Under the pieces are notes generated by a model, which had not been told where the DNA came from, ran no database searches, and saw nothing but the letters and a program-made list of their open reading frames with translations. From Kitasatospora sp. NA04385 (GTDB taxonomy: Bacteria; Actinomycetota; Actinomycetes; Streptomycetales; Streptomycetaceae), in contig NZ_CP054919.1 of the NCBI RefSeq assembly GCF_013364235.1, forward strand, positions 3,942,701 to 4,006,700: 64,000 bases of DNA, in the 5' to 3' direction. Made by a program: the position numbers and the translations under genes. Of the stretch, positions 7,797 through 15,581 are shown piece by piece. Within the stretch, counting starts at the first letter, position 1. The number at the start of each line of letters is the position of its first letter.

Positions 7797-9878
7797 ATCA
7801 CCACCGAACCCGTCCCGGGCACCCTCCCCGTCCTGCCCCGCTACCTCGCGGGAGCCGAGAACCGCAGCCTGCCCATCAACCGGCTGCTCCTGGAACCCGC
7901 CTGGCAGCAGACCTACGACCGGCCCATGGAGCAGACCTCCGTCACCAGCCCCGACCAGCGACTGCGCCTGACCTCGAACCGGCTCGACCCCGACACCCGA
8001 TGGCGCATCTCGGCCGCCCCCGAAGCCACCGCCCCGCCGCTGTGGACGGCCGCGTTCTCCGCGCAGACCCCGGAAGAACTCGTCACCGCCACCGCCCACA
8101 CCCTGCCCCTCCTGCCGGAGCACAACAGGCGCCCCGGCGGGCAGGACGCCTTCGACGGCGACGCGTTCCTCGACAGCCTCATCGCCACCGGATGGCGCGG
8201 CCTCAGCGAACCCCACGGCGTGCGGCACGCCGTGTCGCCGGACTACCTCGCCCACGCCTTTCTGCGCCGCGCCGCCGACCCGCTCGACCTCGGAGCCGGC
8301 TGCGCGCTGACCGTCACGGTCGGCCCCGACCAGCACGATCCCTACTGGCAGGCCCGGTTCACCACGAACACCCCCGACCAGGTCACCAGCGCCTTCGCCC
8401 GCGCGCTGACCGACCCGGCCCCGCTGCGCCGCGACCCGGAACGGATGGACGAGCGCCTCCTCGCCCACGCCGGATACACGATCACCGAGACAGGCCTCAC
8501 CCCCCTTCCTCCTGCCCACACCGACGAGGACCTCACCCGCGCCGCCGCCCAGGCGCTGACCAGCCTGCTGACCAGCGCCGACGGCTACCTGACCGTGGAG
8601 GAGGCCGTGGAATGCCTCGCCGACTTCCCCCTCGCCAGCCGCCAGGGGCGCACCACGTGGGGTGAACTCCCCGGCGAGCAGCAGCACCTGGCCGCGATGC
8701 TCACCCTCGACCTCGTCATGGACTCCGCCCGCTACAGCCACCAGCTGCTCGGCCTGACCGACCGACCGCACCAGCAGGTGTGGAAGGAGCAGACCCGCGG
8801 GGCCGTGCCCGCGCTGCCGCTGGGCGAACTGCGCTTCGGCAACGAGGACCTGTGGAGCGCGGCGAGCCTGATCGCCGCCGAGATGATCGCCACCGTCGAC
8901 GACCCGTCGGGGATCCTGGAAGGCATCGGCGACCACATCGCCAGCCGCGCCGTCGAGGGCACGCGGTGGCACGATCTCCCCGACCACCTCTGGCAGAGCG
9001 CCTCCGACGAGATCTGCCGCCGCTTCACCGCCCTCGGCGACAAGGCCGGCGAGCTGTTCGCCCCCGGCTCCCCCCGCTCCGCACCGCTGGTCGAAGCAGC
9101 GCCCCCGCACCTCGCCGGACGCGGCCACCTCGCAGCCACCGCCCCCGCGGCCCCGCTGCTGGCCGCCGGATGGACGCTCGCCGACACCCGGTCCACCACG
9201 TACGTCAGCCCCTGCGGCCGGATCAGCACCACCGAGACGACCTACGCCAACGGCAGCGTGTGGCGCACGGCCTACACCGACCCGTCGACCCGTCAGCCGC
9301 TGTGGGAGTTCTGCGCCGACCGGCAGACCCCCGCGGAGATGACCACCGCCGTCCACCAGGCGCTCGCCACCACCTACGCCACCGCACCGGCCGACCTGCA
9401 CCACTCCACGCCGTCCGGCGGCCTGGAGCCCCTGGCCGAGGCCGGCTGGGGCCAGGACAGCGTGGACGGCCACACCATGTGGACCTCGCCCGACGGCGGA
9501 ACCGCCATGGTCGACCACACCAGCAACCTCCCGCGCGCCCAGAGCGGCGCTCCGGGCTGGCTGATCACCGGGGGCGACGTCAGCCCGGACGTGCGGACGG
9601 GATGGACCATCGAGATGACCGACCTGGTGCCCCGGCCACTGCGCACCGCGCTCGCCACCGCCCTCACCCGCACCGAGCCGGTCGCCCGGCTCGCCCGCCA
9701 GGTCCCCGCCGCGCACATGGTGGACCTGACCATCACCCCCTTGAAGCCGCGCCCGACGGCGAGCGTCGACCGCGCCACGGCCGCCCGGCACCGCTCCGTG
9801 GACGCCGACACGGTCCGGGCCGACGCCGCCGGTGCACCCGAGCAGCACCACCTCCCGCATCGGGGCCGCCAGCGCTGA
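7797..9878 (+). CDS. Large DUF317-type protein F (693 aa, probable ATC start)
   Basis: Paralogue of the preceding gene over its whole length, with the same four DUF317 modules around a helical middle. Long near-identical blocks occur, such as ALTDPAPLRRDPERMD and RPLRTALATALTRTEPVARL. No ATG, GTG or TTG occurs in frame before the conserved PRYLAGAENRSL segment; the first canonical codon is ATG 7926, inside module 1. ATC 7797 sits nine bases after GAAGGGA (7781-7787), exactly as in gene E, so initiation at ATC is the simplest reading. The upstream reading frame is open by chance of high GC. Function is unknown. Confidence 0.75.
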   Translation: MTTEPVPGTLPVLPRYLAGAENRSLPINRLLLEPAWQQTYDRPMEQTSVTSPDQRLRLTSNRLDPDTRWRISAAPEATAPPLWTAAFSAQTPEELVTATAHTLPLLPEHNRRPGGQDAFDGDAFLDSLIATGWRGLSEPHGVRHAVSPDYLAHAFLRRAADPLDLGAGCALTVTVGPDQHDPYWQARFTTNTPDQVTSAFARALTDPAPLRRDPERMDERLLAHAGYTITETGLTPLPPAHTDEDLTRAAAQALTSLLTSADGYLTVEEAVECLADFPLASRQGRTTWGELPGEQQHLAAMLTLDLVMDSARYSHQLLGLTDRPHQQVWKEQTRGAVPALPLGELRFGNEDLWSAASLIAAEMIATVDDPSGILEGIGDHIASRAVEGTRWHDLPDHLWQSASDEICRRFTALGDKAGELFAPGSPRSAPLVEAAPPHLAGRGHLAATAPAAPLLAAGWTLADTRSTTYVSPCGRISTTETTYANGSVWRTAYTDPSTRQPLWEFCADRQTPAEMTTAVHQALATTYATAPADLHHSTPSGGLEPLAEAGWGQDSVDGHTMWTSPDGGTAMVDHTSNLPRAQSGAPGWLITGGDVSPDVRTGWTIEMTDLVPRPLRTALATALTRTEPVARLARQVPAAHMVDLTITPLKPRPTASVDRATAARHRSVDADTVRADAAGAPEQHHLPHRGRQR

Positions 9879-9923
9879 CCCACTACACCGCCCCGTCCAC
9901 CCGCCCATGAACGGACCCGCCCC

Positions 9924-10736
9924 ATCCCCGACACCCAGCCCGCCATCATCGACGTGCACCCCGCCTACCTGGCCGGCCCCGCCCCCGACTTCCATCCCTT
10001 CGAATGGGTCACCGGTGAATGGGCCTGGAAGATCGACAAGCACCTGCCGTTCAGCTCGTACCTGGCGTGGAGCCCCGACCGCCGGTTCTGGCTCGGCGAA
10101 GCCCTGGCCGACCCCGACGACTGGTGGCGCATCACCGCCGTCCGCGAACCGCTCGGCCCCACTGACCGCGACACGGCCGCCCGCTCCGGTGAGGAGCACC
10201 CTGCCCTCCGGACGCCCACCGACTGCCGCTCCCTGCTGGGCATCCTGAGCGGTGCGGGCTGGCGCAGCGTCTACCGCGACGGCGCCCTCGTCGTGGAGTC
10301 GCCCGACCTCCTCGCCCGGGTGCGGGTGCGCGTCGATCCGCCCGGCGACCCGCTCGACCTGGGCGATCCCCACATCCACGTCGAGGCCGGCCCCCGCGGT
10401 CGGAGCGGGCAGCCGCCCTACTGGCAGGCCAAGGTGAGCGCCGGCGCGCCCACCGTCATCACCGACGCGCTCGCCCGCACCCTGACCTCACCAGACCCGG
10501 TCACCCGGGACGCGCGCCGGATGGACAAGCGGCTGCTCTCCACCCTGGCTCGGCTCGATCCGCCAGCACCCGAACAACCCGCCTCCCGCATCACGCCGCC
10601 CGCCACCACCATCGCCCAACGGGTGGCCGCAGCCGCCTCCCGCACCACGAAGCCGATCCTCGCCGCCGCCGCGGCGGCCGACGGCGCGGCGCCCGCCGAA
10701 GCGGCATCCCCTCCAATGGGCCGCCCCGCCCGCTGA
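9924..10736 (+). CDS. DUF317-type protein G (270 aa, probable ATC start)
   Basis: Two DUF317 modules are present: HPAYLAGPAPDFHPFEWV near the N-terminus and YWQAKVSAGAPTVITDALAR in the second. It shares the DPV-T-DARRMDKRLL segment with the two large paralogues and so resembles their N-terminal half. ATC 9924 is eight bases after ACGGA (9911-9915). GTG 9954 is in frame but lacks a ribosome site and would trim the N-terminus to two residues before the YLAG element. The Ala-rich C-terminal tail is probably disordered. It lies 45 bases after gene F. Function is unknown. Confidence 0.7.
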   Translation: MPDTQPAIIDVHPAYLAGPAPDFHPFEWVTGEWAWKIDKHLPFSSYLAWSPDRRFWLGEALADPDDWWRITAVREPLGPTDRDTAARSGEEHPALRTPTDCRSLLGILSGAGWRSVYRDGALVVESPDLLARVRVRVDPPGDPLDLGDPHIHVEAGPRGRSGQPPYWQAKVSAGAPTVITDALARTLTSPDPVTRDARRMDKRLLSTLARLDPPAPEQPASRITPPATTIAQRVAAAASRTTKPILAAAAAADGAAPAEAASPPMGRPAR

Positions 10737-10825
10737 ACCCGCGGTAGCCGTCACCGCCCGCTCCGAGCGGACCGGCGCTCCGCCGACCCCGCCGCCCCAG
10801 TGCCCCCGACCCGAGCCGAGGACCG

Positions 10826-11560
10826 CTGAATCCCGACCCCATCCACGACGACGCCCCGATCGGCGACAACCGCACCATCGACGTCACGATCTTCCGCCAC
10901 CACCAACGCCCCGACGTCTACGCCTCGTACGGCGGGCGGTGGACCGGGCCCCTGGCCGACGCGCTCCTGTCCGCCGTCGGCTTCCTGCCGGGCGAGATCC
11001 CCGGTTTCTTCCGCCTCTCCGATCCCGAGCGCGGCGGCGAGGAACGGACCCGGACAGCCGTGCGGGCCCTGCGCACGATGGGCCACCGCGTCGACACCGA
11101 GCCGCCGTTCGACGTCCCCGGCACCACCTTGCCGCCGCGCGGGCAAGCGGACGTCGCCTTCGCCCAGCACCCGGACGGGGCCATCGTCGCCATGGTCGCC
11201 GAGGGCCTGCCCATCCACCCCGGTGCGGTCCTCAGCCAAGCCGGCTGGCGCTACCGTCCCGGCCTCGACCTCTACCTCGCCCCCTCCCAACCGGGCGAAG
11301 GACTCGACGCCGTGGCCGTGGCCGTGGAGCGGCTCCAGCGCGGGCACTACACCACCGCCGTCCAGCCCGACCTGGCTCACGCCGTCCGCATGCGCGGCAC
11401 CGACACCCGCGAGCGCATCCGGGCCGCGGTCTTCCCCGGCGCCCACGCCCGACTCGCCTCGCTGGCCGCCGAGCCGGCGGCCCCGCGCAGCAACGCGACC
11501 GCCCGCACCGACGCACCCATCGCCGGCCCCTCCGCCCCGCCCCGGCCCCGCAGCCGCTGA
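10826..11560 (+). CDS. Hypothetical protein H, last gene of the array (244 aa)
   Basis: Not recognised. An N-terminal alpha/beta part (RTIDVTIFRHHQRPDVYASY) leads to GWRYRPGLDLYLAPSQPGEG and a helix containing AVAVERLQRGHY. The C-terminus is basic and Pro-rich. The frame has no ATG/GTG/TTG until GTG 11060, which would cut off about 78 residues of well-formed coding sequence. CTG 10826, in a CTGA context three bases after GAGGA, is the most upstream sensible start, although that spacing is short. It closes the plus-strand array. The next gene lies on the opposite strand and converges with it. Confidence 0.55.
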   Translation: MNPDPIHDDAPIGDNRTIDVTIFRHHQRPDVYASYGGRWTGPLADALLSAVGFLPGEIPGFFRLSDPERGGEERTRTAVRALRTMGHRVDTEPPFDVPGTTLPPRGQADVAFAQHPDGAIVAMVAEGLPIHPGAVLSQAGWRYRPGLDLYLAPSQPGEGLDAVAVAVERLQRGHYTTAVQPDLAHAVRMRGTDTRERIRAAVFPGAHARLASLAAEPAAPRSNATARTDAPIAGPSAPPRPRSR

Positions 11561-11612
11561 CCGCCGGCCCCGTGTTCTGGCTCCCCTTGGGCAGACGCAA
11601 ACGCCGCGGCGG

Positions 11613-12506
11613 CTAGGCCACCGCCTCGTAGGCCGCCCGCAGCAGCGGCGCCGCCCTCACCAGGGCCGCCGGTGAGGCGATCCGCACCTCCAGGTCGCCG
11701 GTGCCGTGGTGGCCAATCCCGTGCACGTCGCGGGTGAAGCCCTCCTCCAGGTCGACGGCGGCCGGGTCCAGGCGCAGGTAGACCAGCAGCGAGCTCACCT
11801 GGACCTTCACCGAGGCGAAGTTCGGCCCCCGGCGGTAGGCGACGTACTGCTTGAGCTGGACGCTGTGCACGTCGCCGTAGTCGAGCAGCCGGCCGTCGAG
11901 GTCGTCGTACAGCGCCCGCACGACCCGCGCGGCGCCGGCGAGGCGCTGCTCGGCCGTGGGCCGTGCCACGGCCAGGGCGCCGCTGCCGCTGCGGGCCGCG
12001 CTCCCGGCGACCGAGGCCACCAGCTCCAGCGTCAGCAGCTCCTCGCCGAAGGCGCGGTAGCGGACCAGGTCGATGCGCCGGTTCATCTCCCCGATCGCGT
12101 GCACGTCGTAGCGGGAGTAGTCGGCGGCGATGCAGATGATCCGCGGGTTGCTCCAATCGACCTCGGCGGCCGCCTCCTGGCCGAGCCGGCGCACCACCAG
12201 CGCCTCGAAGGCGTCTCGGTGGTCGCGCAGCCACGCCAGGTAGAACAGCGCCTGGTTGATGACGTTGTGATCCCGGGTCCGCTTGTACTCGACGATCACG
12301 GGGCTGCCGTCCTCGTCCAGGCCGAGCGAGTCGATCCGGCCGCCGTGCAGCGGACCGGTCCGAACCTCCGTGTCGAGGAAGCGGACGCCCAGCAACGTCG
12401 CCATGTTCCGCTCGACGTACGCCTGGAGGTCCCGCTCCAGCAGAACGGCCGTGCCGACCAGCTCCGTCGCCGAGTCGCCGTCCCGGCGGAATACCCGCAG
12501 CACCAT
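11613..12506 (-). CDS. PD-(D/E)XK nuclease-like protein with DUF5655 domain (297 aa)
   Basis: The N-terminal half carries a PD-(D/E)XK core: RIDSLGLDEDGSP with D59, then VIVEYKR with E73 and K75. It resembles the NucS/DUF91 family that cuts DNA or binds branched ends. The C-terminal ~100 residues match DUF5655 (LKQYVAYRRGPNFASVKV, LVYLRLDPAAVDLEEGFTRD, HGTGDLEVRI). The combination is common in bacteria and has been annotated as an endonuclease-like or predicted-transport protein; no activity is established. ATG 12506 opens the gene with room for its own promoter in the 12507-12735 gap shared with the excisionase. It converges on the DUF317 array and is likely cargo of the island. Confidence 0.8.
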   Translation of the reverse strand: MVLRVFRRDGDSATELVGTAVLLERDLQAYVERNMATLLGVRFLDTEVRTGPLHGGRIDSLGLDEDGSPVIVEYKRTRDHNVINQALFYLAWLRDHRDAFEALVVRRLGQEAAAEVDWSNPRIICIAADYSRYDVHAIGEMNRRIDLVRYRAFGEELLTLELVASVAGSAARSGSGALAVARPTAEQRLAGAARVVRALYDDLDGRLLDYGDVHSVQLKQYVAYRRGPNFASVKVQVSSLLVYLRLDPAAVDLEEGFTRDVHGIGHHGTGDLEVRIASPAALVRAAPLLRAAYEAVA

Positions 12507-12735
12507 GTCGGTCCCCCCTCGTTCCTCCCCCGCCGGGCCGCTCCGGCGGATGGACCGGCCACACTACATGCCCAAATCGGCATATACCAGGCGTTGTTGC
12601 CGATGTCTCACTTCGTCCCGGAGGGAATAGAGAACCGCCCTGTCACCGGGCCGGCCTCTTTCGACCTCGCGCTGCCGGGCGATCCCCACCCACGACGCCC
12701 GCCTGGGGCGTCCCGCAGAAAGGCGCCACCTCCCC

Positions 12736-12951
12736 ATGCCCGAGCAGTACCTCACCGTTGCCCGCGTCGCCGAACGCCTCGGCACCGGCGAGCGGTTCGT
12801 CCGTCGCCTGATCGCCGAGCGGCGGATCGCCTTCGTCAAGATGGGGACCCACGTCCGCATCGCCCAGAGCACCCTCGACTCCTACATCGCCGCCGGTACC
12901 GTCGCCGCCGTCCGCAGCCGGCGCGACCGGCACGGGGGCGGTGCCGCCTGA
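12736..12951 (+). CDS. xis: Excisionase / helix-turn-helix protein (71 aa)
   Basis: A small MerR/excisionase-type winged helix-turn-helix: YLTVARVAERLGTGERFVRR followed by LIAERRIAFVKMGTHVRIA and a basic tail. Such proteins bind near the attachment site and steer the integrase toward excision. ATG 12736 has GAAAGG upstream with slightly long spacing. The TGA (12949-12951) overlaps the CTG start of the integrase (CTGA), so the two are translationally coupled, as usual for xis-int pairs in actinomycete integrative elements. Confidence 0.85.
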   Translation: MPEQYLTVARVAERLGTGERFVRRLIAERRIAFVKMGTHVRIAQSTLDSYIAAGTVAAVRSRRDRHGGGAA

Positions 12952-14567
12952 GCCCGCGCAAGAAGACCGAACCCACCCGCCGCAGATTCGGCAACATCCG
13001 TCAGCACAAGTCCGGGCGGTGGGGAGCCAGCTACCGTGATCCGGCCGGCACCACCCACAACGCCCCCCACACCTTCGAGTCCAAGACCGACGCCGAGGTC
13101 TGGCTCACCGTCACCGAGGCCGAGATCCACAAGGGCACGTGGATCGACCCCACCGCCGGGAAGGTCCTCTTCAAGGACTTCTCCGCGCAGTGGGTCGCCG
13201 AACGCGGCCTGTTCCCGCTCACCGTGGAGCTGTACCAGCGCCTGCTGCGGTTGCACATCCTGCCGACCTTCGCCGAACTCCCGCTCAACGAGATCACGCC
13301 CGCCGCGGTGCGCACCTGGCACGCCAAGAAGAAGGCCACCACCGGCGCCACCACGGTCGCCAAGTCCTACCGCCTGCTGAAGGCGATCATGCAGACCGCC
13401 GCCGACGACGAGGCGATCCCCCGCAACCCCTGCCAGATCAAGGGCGCGGGCGAGGAGCACCCGGACGAGCGGCCGGTGGCCACCGTCGCCCAGGTCTTCG
13501 AACTCGCCGAGTACATGGGCCCGCGTTGGCGGCTGATGGTCTTCCTCGGCGCGTTCGCCTCCCTGCGCCCCGAGGAACTCGCCGCCCTGCGCCGCCGCGA
13601 CGTGGACGTGGACAAGCGCATCCTGCGGATCACGGAGGCCGCCCCGGAGCTGAACAGCGGTCAGCGGGTCACCGGCGAGACCAAGTCGAGGGCCGGCAAA
13701 CGCAGAGTGCACCTGCCCCCGTTCCTCGATACCCCCCTGCGCCAGCACATGGCCTGGTTCGCCGAGGAGGGCCTTGAGGGGTACCTGTTCGTCGGTGAAC
13801 GCGGTGGGCGCCTGCGCGGGTCGACGTTCGGCCGCAAGTTCCGCAAGGCCCGCGCCAAGGTCGGCCGATCGGCTCAGAATCCCTTCAAACCGCACGAGTT
13901 CACCCGCAAGGAGCGGCGTGACCTCTCCGCTCTCCCGGCCGCCGACGTCCCGGTCGGGGAGATCCTCAAGGGCTTCGACGAGCAAGGCTTGGCCGAACTC
14001 GTCGAAGAGGAGGAACCCGTCGAGCAGAAGGAGCGGCGTGACCTCTCCGCTCTCCCGGCCACCGACGTCCCGGTCGGGGAGATCCTCAAGGGCTTCGACG
14101 AGCAAGGCTTGGCCGAACTCGTCGAAGAGGAGGAACCCGTCGAGCAGAAGGAGCGGCGTGACCTCTCCGCTCTCCCGGCCACCGACGTCCCGGTCGGGGA
14201 GATCCTCAAGGGCTTCGACGAGCAAGGCTTGGCCGAACTCGTCGAAGAGGAGGAACCCGTCGAGCAGGTCGAGCCGCTGCCCGAGAACTTCACGTTCTAC
14301 GACCTGCGCGGCACCGGCAACAACCTGCTGGCCGAGGAAGGTGCCAGTTTGAAGGACCTCATGGTCCGCATGGGCCACTCCTCGGTGCGCGCCGCGATGA
14401 TCTACCAGCACTCGACCGAGCGCCGCCAGCGCGAACTCGCCGCCAAGATGGAGTCCCGCGTCCGGCACGACATGGGCACGCAGCAGCCCCAGCCTCCACG
14501 CCCCGGACCGCCGCACGGTACCTCCGGCCCGATGGCGACGGTCCACCCCATCCGACGCCGCGCCTGA
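12948..14567 (+). CDS. int: Tyrosine site-specific integrase with repeat insertion (539 aa, CTG start)
   Basis: An SAM-like core-binding domain (KVLFKDFSAQWVAERGLFPL) is followed by the catalytic domain. Arg207 lies in SLRPEELAALRR and the beta-hairpin Lys in GETKSRAGKRRVHLP. Box II is YDLRGTG (Arg454; the usual His is Tyr451 and the HT after Arg is GT), then His477 in MGHSS and the nucleophile Tyr486 in MIYQHS. All key residues except the box-II His are present, and Tyr there is known in actinomycete integrases. Residues 321-440 are three copies of a 40-residue acidic unit just before box II, which lengthens the protein beyond the usual ~400-420. CTG 12948 follows GGGGG at nine bases and overlaps the xis stop. 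No canonical start is available without losing the N-terminal domain. Confidence 0.85.
   Translation: MSPRKKTEPTRRRFGNIRQHKSGRWGASYRDPAGTTHNAPHTFESKTDAEVWLTVTEAEIHKGTWIDPTAGKVLFKDFSAQWVAERGLFPLTVELYQRLLRLHILPTFAELPLNEITPAAVRTWHAKKKATTGATTVAKSYRLLKAIMQTAADDEAIPRNPCQIKGAGEEHPDERPVATVAQVFELAEYMGPRWRLMVFLGAFASLRPEELAALRRRDVDVDKRILRITEAAPELNSGQRVTGETKSRAGKRRVHLPPFLDTPLRQHMAWFAEEGLEGYLFVGERGGRLRGSTFGRKFRKARAKVGRSAQNPFKPHEFTRKERRDLSALPAADVPVGEILKGFDEQGLAELVEEEEPVEQKERRDLSALPATDVPVGEILKGFDEQGLAELVEEEEPVEQKERRDLSALPATDVPVGEILKGFDEQGLAELVEEEEPVEQVEPLPENFTFYDLRGTGNNLLAEEGASLKDLMVRMGHSSVRAAMIYQHSTERRQRELAAKMESRVRHDMGTQQPQPPRPGPPHGTSGPMATVHPIRRRA
13908..14267 (+). repeat. Three tandem 120-bp in-frame repeats inside int
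   Basis: Units at 13908-14027, 14028-14147 and 14148-14267. Units 2 and 3 are identical; unit 1 differs by one base (G at 13941, A at 14061 and 14181), changing Ala to Thr. Each encodes 40 residues starting KERRDLSALP and ending EEEEPVEQ. The near-identity implies recent expansion by slippage or unequal recombination. A three-fold overcount by mis-assembly is possible but would not explain the single-base difference. Confidence 0.97.
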
Positions 14568-14603
14568 CCCCGCCCTACCTGCCAACCCATCTGGAGAAAC
14601 CGC

Positions 14604-15539
14604 TTGCCGGACCCGTCCAAGCTCTCCCCCAAGCCCCACGACGCCGTCATCGCGGCAGCCGGCGACCCCAACCACCAGGTCCCCAACCGCTTCAACGCCC
14701 GCACACACCAAGTCCTGATGCGCGAAGGACTCGCCTACATGCGCCCCCGCACCACGGGGGGCCGCACCTACCGGTACGAGGAGCTGTTCGGCCCGCCGGA
14801 CATCCACCTCACAGCTGCCGGGCGGGCCTACGCCCGGCAGCACGGGGTGGACACCCCGCGCCGCAGGATCGTGGTGATCTCGGGCGGCGCCGAGAGGACC
14901 GACCCCGGGACCAATGAGGCCGGTCGGCCCAACGCGCTGCGGGCCGGCGAGTTCTACAGTGGCCACCACCGCTCCCTGCGCACAGCCGCCGACGCGCTGA
15001 CCGCCGAACGGGGCCTGATCTACATCGTCAACGACCTGCACGGGCTCGTGGACCTGGACTTCTGGCTCATGTACAACGAGATCCAGGTGGGCGACGAGAA
15101 GTCGGTGCGCGCCGACACCATCCGCAACCAGGCCCTGTACCTGGGCCTGGACGATGCCGACGTGATCGTCCTCGGCGAGCACGCCCACACCGACTTGGTC
15201 ACCGCCGCCGTTCCCCACGCCCTCGCACCTCTCACCGGCGACATGCCCAGCCACCGCCTCCAGTGCCAAGCGGTATCAGAGGACGGCGAGCTGGCGAAGT
15301 CCTGGTGGGAGCAGGCCGGGCAGCGCTTCGAAGAGCACCGCGAACCGCCGCCCGCGGCATCCCGTACCGAACCCGGCACCGACCGCGCGGCAGCTGCCAA
15401 AGCGCAGGGCCAGCACCCGCGCTCGCCGCTCCGCCGCCTCGGGACAGCAGCCGCGCCTCTCCAGCCGCCCCGCCCCGACCTCCCGTCCAGCACTTCCGAC
15501 CACACAGCGGTCAGCCGGCCCAGATCCCGACCCGCCTAA
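14604..15539 (+). CDS. DUF6884-like protein with N-terminal wHTH-like segment (311 aa)
   Basis: The N-terminal ~90 residues look like a winged-helix segment (ARTHQVLMREGLAYMRPRTT, then HLTAAGRAYARQHG). The middle resembles DUF6884-type domains: RRIVVISGGAERTDP, RAGEFYSGHHRSLRTAADAL, then LIYIVNDLHGLVDLDFWLMY where relatives have an 'SAKHGLV' motif. The function of this domain is not known; it occurs in mobile and defence contexts. The C-terminal 60 residues are low-complexity. TTG 14604 follows GGAG with good spacing. It lies 36 bases after int and 42 before the AAA ATPase gene, so it probably belongs to one operon with the AAA-vWA pair. Confidence 0.6.
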   Translation: MPDPSKLSPKPHDAVIAAAGDPNHQVPNRFNARTHQVLMREGLAYMRPRTTGGRTYRYEELFGPPDIHLTAAGRAYARQHGVDTPRRRIVVISGGAERTDPGTNEAGRPNALRAGEFYSGHHRSLRTAADALTAERGLIYIVNDLHGLVDLDFWLMYNEIQVGDEKSVRADTIRNQALYLGLDDADVIVLGEHAHTDLVTAAVPHALAPLTGDMPSHRLQCQAVSEDGELAKSWWEQAGQRFEEHREPPPAASRTEPGTDRAAAAKAQGQHPRSPLRRLGTAAAPLQPPRPDLPSSTSDHTAVSRPRSRPA

Positions 15540-15581
15540 CCGAACTCCGCCCGCACGCACACCCGTTGGAGGCTTCTCGCT

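Noticed and set aside
13908..14267. Regular 120-bp repeats considered as a CRISPR array
   Set aside because: Units are contiguous without spacers and keep one open reading frame inside the integrase, so they are a coding tandem repeat.
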